A DNA stretch of 64,000 bases from Streptomyces cathayae (GTDB lineage: Bacteria > Actinomycetota > Actinomycetes > Streptomycetales > Streptomycetaceae). Shown piece after piece: positions 59,232 through 64,000 of the stretch. Position 1 is the stretch's first letter. The number at the start of each line of letters is the position of its first letter. The notes beneath the pieces were generated by a model, which was given only the letters and a program-made list of their open reading frames with translations, made no database searches and was not told the DNA's origin. The DNA lies in assembly GCF_029760955.1 (NCBI RefSeq), contig NZ_CP121682.1, positions 930,001 through 994,000 on the forward strand, given 5' to 3'. A program made the translations under genes and the position numbers.

Positions 59232-62200
59232 GTGACGACCATTCCGGGTACATTCGGGGGCGACAATAATCTGGAACGCCTCAAGGCGATCCTGGCGGAC
59301 TGGCGCACGTCGCTCGTGGACCTCAGCGGACGCAACCGGCTGCTGAACTTCAGGCATACCCGCACCTCGACGTTGGAGGTGTCGGCTCCCGCGCCGTCGG
59401 AGCTGGTGAGCCTGTTGGAGAACCGCGCGCTGCGCTTCGCACCGCTCCCGGACGAGGTGTCCGCGGAGGACGAGGAGCAGGGGTGCCCTCCTCCGGGCGA
59501 GGACGACGTCGTCACGCAGAAGACCACGGGCCCCGCCCTACAGAGGGCACTGCGCTCCCTCCGTTCCAAGGCGACCCAGGTGTTCAACGACTACGGTCTG
59601 TGGACCCTTCACCTGGGCGTCGGCATCCTGCACTGGCGTGAGGACGGAGCGACCACCAGCAGCCGGGCGCCGTTGATCCTCTTCCCGGTGGAACTCGTAC
59701 GGACACCCACCGGGCAGGTGCTCCTCCAGGCGAACAACGACGAGGATCCTCAGCTCAACCCCGCGCTGCCCATCAAGCTGGGGCAGTTCGGCATCGACTG
59801 GGCGCCCGTCACGGAGACCGACTGCCGTGACGTGGGTGCGGTGCTCGAGGCCGTGCGCAGGGCGGTTGTCGGCAAGTCCCTGTGGGAGGTGGAGGAGCGG
59901 GCCGTCATGGCGCTCTTCGCCTCCCACAAGGAATCGATGTACCGGGACCTGTTGGAGAACGAGGACCGGCTCCTCTCGAGCGACCTGGTGCGTGCGGTGG
60001 CGGTGGGCCCCGGCGCCACCCTCGCCTCCGACCGCTTCGACTTCGAGGAGGTGCCGTCGGAGCGGGTCGACGAGCTGGTCCCTCCGGAGGACACGCCCCT
60101 GGTCCTGGATGCGGACACCTCGCAACGGCAGGCCGTCGCGGCCGCCGTGGCGGGTCGGTCCTTCGTGCTCGACGGACCTCCGGGAACGGGCAAGAGCCAG
60201 ACCATCACCAACATCATCACCGGGCTGATGCACGCCGGTCGCAGTGTGCTGTTCGTCAGCGAGAAGGCGGCGGCGCTGGACGTCGTGTTGCAGCGGTTGA
60301 AGTCGGTGGGCCTGGACTCCTACGCCTTCGCCCTGCACAGCCGCAACACCAGCCGCAAGGCCGTGGCGCAGGAACTGGGCCGCGCGCTCTCCGAGCAGCC
60401 CCAGGCGACCGGGCTGCCCGAACAGGAGAAGGCCCAGGCCCGGCTCGACCGCGAAGCGCTGTCCGCGTACGCCACCGCGATGAACGAGGTGCGTCAGCCC
60501 CTGGGCCGCACCCTGCACGATGTCATCGGCCAGGTGGGCCGTCTCGACGATGCCCCGGTCGCCTTTCTCTCCGCTTCCGGTGACGGTCCGTCCCGGCGGT
60601 TCGACGTCTCCTCCTTGTCCTCGGCCGATCTGGAGAACGTGCTCAAGGCCGCCGACGCCATCGGCGACGCCTGGCAGGCGGTGGCCGACCCGGGCTTTCC
60701 GTGGCGCGGACTGCACACGGACCGGCCCCACCCCGGTCCCGCGCTGGAAGAGGCACGCACGGCCCTGAGCGGGCTCCTGTCCGCTCTCGACGGTTACGAG
60801 GTACTCAACACCGACGGCGCGGACTTCACCACGTCGGACCAGGCCGACCGGCTTCTCCGGCTGCTCCGCCTGCTGGACGAACGGCTGCCCGTGCCCGAGT
60901 GGTGGCTCACCGAAGCCGACATCGCGCACGTAGTGACCGGCCCGGTCGAGTCCTTCCTCGCCGCGCTGCGCCGCGTCCGGCGTGCCCAGCAGACCGCGCG
61001 GGACCTGGTGGGTGACCGCTGGCAGGAGGTGTCCCCGCGTCTTCGCCCCGAGGCACCTGCGGCGGAGCAGGCTCTGGTCTCCCTTGAACCGCGGGCTCTA
61101 AATCTGACCGGTCTGACCGAGCGACAGGCGCAGGAGCACAGCCAGGACTTCAAGAAGGCGGCCGACCTGCTGGTGAGTGCCACCGGCTCGGCACGCGAGC
61201 TCTCCCGGATGCTGGGCTGCGTCGAACCGGGCTCACTGGCCGAGGCGACGGCCCTGTGCGACCTGGCGGACCTGTCCGATGTCCCGCATCGCCCGCTGGA
61301 GGCGTGGTTCGTCCCGGAGGGCTTCGCGGCCGCGCAGCGGGCGGCCCTCGGTCTCGTGGCGGCCTCGGTGGGGGAGTTCGAGGCCCGCCGTGACCGTACG
61401 GTCGCGGCCCGGGCTGCCGCGCAGGAGCACGCGGGGCCGGGCTGGGCGGACATGCCGACCCAGCTGCCCCGGCAGCCGGAGGCCGCGGAGGTTGCACTCG
61501 GTGCCCTGGAGCCGCCCGGTGCCGACCTCACCGTCCTCGGCCGGGACGAGGCAGATTCGCTCGCCTCCCGCTGGGGCGCCCTCGCCGCCATGCTGGAGGG
61601 CGCCGCGAAGTGCGCGGTGGACGTGGCGGGTCTGCTGGGCTGCGAGCCGCCGGGCACCGCCTCCGAGACGCGTTCCGTGACCGAGCTGGCCACACTCACG
61701 ATCTCCGTCCACCGGGCACCTGCCGCCTGGTTCGACCCGGCGGTGCTGCCTCGGGCCCGCCGGACCGTGGACGAACTGCACCGCCTCATGGATGTCCTCG
61801 ACAAGGCCCGGCAGGAGGCGCACGGTGTGTTCGGTCCCGACACGCCCCACACCGAGGGTCTGACCGACGCGGTGCGCCGTCTCTCGGAGAACGGCCGGCG
61901 CTTCGCCGCGGGTCTGTCCTCCCAGGTCCGGGCCGACCGGAAGCTCGTCGGCGGGATCAGCACCGGCGGATCCTGGCACGGCAGCCTGCAGGAGGAGCTG
62001 GGCAAGGCAGCGGCCTGGCAGCAGGCACACCAGGCTGTCCGGGCCGCGGTGACCGAGCACGCGGAACTTCTCGACGCCTACGCCGGTGACGACCTGCCCG
62101 ATCTCGACGCGCTGGCCGGCGCACTGCGCCAGGCCGATGACGCCCACCGGCTCGCCCCGGACGTGGTGGCCGCCCTCGACCGTCGCCGCCGTCTGACTGC

Positions 62201-64000
62201 GCAACTCGCTTACGGCTCCCTTCCCGAGGCCGCTCTCCCCGGGTGGGGCAAGCGCCTGGAGGACGACCTGAGCGCATGGGAGGCGGCGCTGCGGGAGTCG
62301 CGGTTGCGCAAGCACGGGACGGCCCTGAGCCGTCTCGGACCGGCGGCGGCCGCCGCGTGGCTGCACACCCATGTGCCGGTGCTGGAATCCGCCATGCAGC
62401 TCATCGACACGGTTCAGTCCGCCGGCCGCCGGGAGTTCGCAGGGGGGACGGGGCACACCCTCGCCTCGGCACGCACAGCCGTTGCCGCGGCACACACGGC
62501 GCAGCGGGAGGACGCGGCATTCGCGGCCCGGGAAGCCCACGACCGAGAACTGCTGTGCGCCTGGTACGCGGGTCTGGACACGCGTCTCGACGACCGACCG
62601 GACGCCGATGGCAGCACAGCGGTGGAGGACGACCTGCTGAGCCGGGCCGTACGACTGGCAGCCGCGGACAACGACTCCGGGACGGAGTCGGCTGCTCCCG
62701 AGGCCGTCGAGCTCAAGCTCCTGGGCGAGTACACGCCGCACGGCCGTCCTCGCACCGCCTCCCTGGCCGCGGCGCTCGCTGCCGCGGCGGACGCCCATCG
62801 GCTGACGGGACCGATCCTGGCGGACCCGGCACGGCGCAGCGGCCTCGTCCGCGCCCTCGGCGCCGGACGGCCCGCTGTTCCGGGGCTGCTCGAGACGGCC
62901 GCCCGTCTGCGGTCGGAGTGCGCCGACTGGCAGACCTTCACGGACTCTCCCGTCCTGGCTCATGCCGCCTCCGGTCTGCGGGCGCGTTCCCTCCCCGACG
63001 GTTCGGCCTGGCTGCGTGCCCATCTCGATCCCCTCGACGAGGCCGCTTCCTTGATCCACTCGGTGGCCCGCGTCACGGGCTCCTCGGGAGGGGAAACCGA
63101 CTGGCTGTCCCTGGGCGGCGCCCGCACGTCCGTGGCAGCCGTGGTGGCGGCACGCACCGCCGAGGAGGACTTCCTGAGCGCCGAGGCGGACCACCGCCGC
63201 CTGCTCGGCGACCTGTACGAGGGGGTGCACACCTCTCGGGAGACCATTCACAGCGCCCTGGACTGGGCCCTCAACGCCAGGCGCACCGCTTCCGACACCG
63301 GCTCAGCCGCTCCTCTGGGACACCAGGCCGCACGCCTGCTGCTGAGCGCGGCGCCCGACTCGTCGGTAGAGCGCCGCAACCGCGACTGGCTGGAGCGGAC
63401 GGAGGTCCTCGTCGGCCACTTCACTCTGACCCGGGCGACGGAGATCCGCACCGAGCTGGAGGCCGGATTCCCGTCCGCCCGAGCACTCCTCGATCGCATG
63501 TTCGACGACCCGTACGGTCCGGACGCCTGGCTCCGCTCTGCCGAGGCCCACGAAGTGCTGAGCCGCTACGGGCTGGAGGACCTGCCGGCGCAGCTCGCGG
63601 ACCGTGAGGTGCTGGCGTCGCTGTTCCCCGTGGCCGTGGAACGCACCGTGCTGCGCGCCTGGGTGGAGCACCAGTTGGCAGCCGACCACCGTCTCTCCAC
63701 GGCGCGGGCCACCGACCGCGACCAGTTGGTGGAGCGCTACCGACGGCTGGACCGCGGACTGGTGCAGGCCGCTCACGCGACGGTGATCGACGTCTGCAAC
63801 GCGCGGCGCCCTCGTAGGGCGACGACGGGCCAGGCCGCGATCCTGAGCCGTCAGGCGAAGCTGCAACGACGGCACATGCCGGTGCGGCGGCTCCTGGACG
63901 AGACCCGGGACATCGTGCAGCGGCTCAAGCCGTGCTTCATGATGAGTCCGCTGACGGTCAGTCAGTACCTGCCGTCAGACTTCCACTTCGACGTGGTGAT
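59232..64000 (+). CDS. Gene E: very large DUF4011-type SF1 helicase, 3' end outside window
   Basis: The open frame starts at GTG 59232 (AGGA upstream) and is still open at the right edge, 1589 codons on. Residues about 20-40 show the DUF4011 signature TSLVDLSGRNRLLNF. Walker A is GPPGTGKS (315-322), with SVLFVSEKAAALDVVLQRL as motif Ia. About 1200 residues of helical insertion follow, and the last residues, CFMMSPLTVSQYLPSDFHFD then VV, run into helicase motif II. Family members often carry a C-terminal Vsr- or DUF559-like nuclease; this end is not in the window. It follows genes A-D on the same strand and may act with them or alone. Confidence 0.88.
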   Translation, partial: MTTIPGTFGGDNNLERLKAILADWRTSLVDLSGRNRLLNFRHTRTSTLEVSAPAPSELVSLLENRALRFAPLPDEVSAEDEEQGCPPPGEDDVVTQKTTGPALQRALRSLRSKATQVFNDYGLWTLHLGVGILHWREDGATTSSRAPLILFPVELVRTPTGQVLLQANNDEDPQLNPALPIKLGQFGIDWAPVTETDCRDVGAVLEAVRRAVVGKSLWEVEERAVMALFASHKESMYRDLLENEDRLLSSDLVRAVAVGPGATLASDRFDFEEVPSERVDELVPPEDTPLVLDADTSQRQAVAAAVAGRSFVLDGPPGTGKSQTITNIITGLMHAGRSVLFVSEKAAALDVVLQRLKSVGLDSYAFALHSRNTSRKAVAQELGRALSEQPQATGLPEQEKAQARLDREALSAYATAMNEVRQPLGRTLHDVIGQVGRLDDAPVAFLSASGDGPSRRFDVSSLSSADLENVLKAADAIGDAWQAVADPGFPWRGLHTDRPHPGPALEEARTALSGLLSALDGYEVLNTDGADFTTSDQADRLLRLLRLLDERLPVPEWWLTEADIAHVVTGPVESFLAALRRVRRAQQTARDLVGDRWQEVSPRLRPEAPAAEQALVSLEPRALNLTGLTERQAQEHSQDFKKAADLLVSATGSARELSRMLGCVEPGSLAEATALCDLADLSDVPHRPLEAWFVPEGFAAAQRAALGLVAASVGEFEARRDRTVAARAAAQEHAGPGWADMPTQLPRQPEAAEVALGALEPPGADLTVLGRDEADSLASRWGALAAMLEGAAKCAVDVAGLLGCEPPGTASETRSVTELATLTISVHRAPAAWFDPAVLPRARRTVDELHRLMDVLDKARQEAHGVFGPDTPHTEGLTDAVRRLSENGRRFAAGLSSQVRADRKLVGGISTGGSWHGSLQEELGKAAAWQQAHQAVRAAVTEHAELLDAYAGDDLPDLDALAGALRQADDAHRLAPDVVAALDRRRRLTAQLAYGSLPEAALPGWGKRLEDDLSAWEAALRESRLRKHGTALSRLGPAAAAAWLHTHVPVLESAMQLIDTVQSAGRREFAGGTGHTLASARTAVAAAHTAQREDAAFAAREAHDRELLCAWYAGLDTRLDDRPDADGSTAVEDDLLSRAVRLAAADNDSGTESAAPEAVELKLLGEYTPHGRPRTASLAAALAAAADAHRLTGPILADPARRSGLVRALGAGRPAVPGLLETAARLRSECADWQTFTDSPVLAHAASGLRARSLPDGSAWLRAHLDPLDEAASLIHSVARVTGSSGGETDWLSLGGARTSVAAVVAARTAEEDFLSAEADHRRLLGDLYEGVHTSRETIHSALDWALNARRTASDTGSAAPLGHQAARLLLSAAPDSSVERRNRDWLERTEVLVGHFTLTRATEIRTELEAGFPSARALLDRMFDDPYGPDAWLRSAEAHEVLSRYGLEDLPAQLADREVLASLFPVAVERTVLRAWVEHQLAADHRLSTARATDRDQLVERYRRLDRGLVQAAHATVIDVCNARRPRRATTGQAAILSRQAKLQRRHMPVRRLLDETRDIVQRLKPCFMMSPLTVSQYLPSDFHFDVV

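Noticed and set aside
1..64000. tRNA, rRNA or phage attachment site
   Set aside because: No cloverleaf-like sequence, rRNA block or duplicated att core was recognised. A tRNA scan would be needed to exclude one fully.

Overview
The window is high-GC DNA with strong third-position GC bias, purine-rich ribosome binding sites, frequent GTG starts and many ATGA start/stop overlaps. These traits and the gene families (DUF574 methyltransferase, SseB/T7SS-signal/RHS toxin locus, mycothiol-type MDMPI domain, DUF4232 lipoprotein) indicate a Streptomyces or close relative. No rRNA, tRNA or CRISPR array was recognised.

Region 1 (1-6.4 kb) is a mosaic. It has the 3' part of an AraC regulator, an IS5-type transposase remnant, a VOC protein, a protein-kinase remnant and a PPOX flavoprotein. 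An arsenic cluster follows: arsR, an aquaglyceroporin, arsC and arsN1 on the minus strand, with a divergent cadI/arsI-like gene. Two gene fragments here are direct-oriented copies of sequences 6-7 kb further right: a MarR 3' end at 781-828 and a BCCT transporter piece at 5978-6172.

Region 2 (6.4-27.2 kb) is mostly chromosomal-type genes. A MarR/NmrA pair is divergent from an aldo-keto reductase and a PRISE-type reductase, with a large dyad between them. Then come two paralogous small membrane proteins, a BCCT transporter, a lipoprotein, a secreted M23 peptidase, a SAM methyltransferase, a secreted GH81 beta-1,3-glucanase with a LacI-type palindrome, a HAD dehalogenase, an APC permease, a decayed Usp gene, two secreted proteins and an N-formylglutamate amidohydrolase.

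Region 3 (27.2-40.3 kb) holds a glycine-betaine operon (betB-betA-betT), whose upstream region contains two G-rich tandem repeat arrays. A five-gene iron-siderophore operon follows (FecCD permease, ATPase, lipoprotein, 2Fe-2S protein, FhuF-like reductase), then a secreted S33 peptidase and a GNAT acetyltransferase.

Region 4 (40.3-51.5 kb) is an accessory and conflict region. It has an XRE-ImmA/IrrE protein coupled to a PIN-like protein, and an SseB/helical/RHS polymorphic toxin locus with its immunity gene. Downstream is a second, displaced cassette in which only the last 37 codons of a toxin survive in front of a second immunity paralog. IS630-like and unidentified remnants and an IS5-type insertion sequence follow.

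Region 5 (51.5-64 kb) has three small genes and then what looks like a defence operon. Gene A is a coiled-coil protein, B a Cas4/RecB-like protein with four candidate Fe-S cysteines and an altered nuclease motif, C an unrecognised 500-residue protein and D a compact UPF1-like SF1 helicase. B, C and D overlap by ATGA. A very large DUF4011-type SF1 helicase (E) follows and runs off the window. This A-E set is the best candidate here for an undescribed system.
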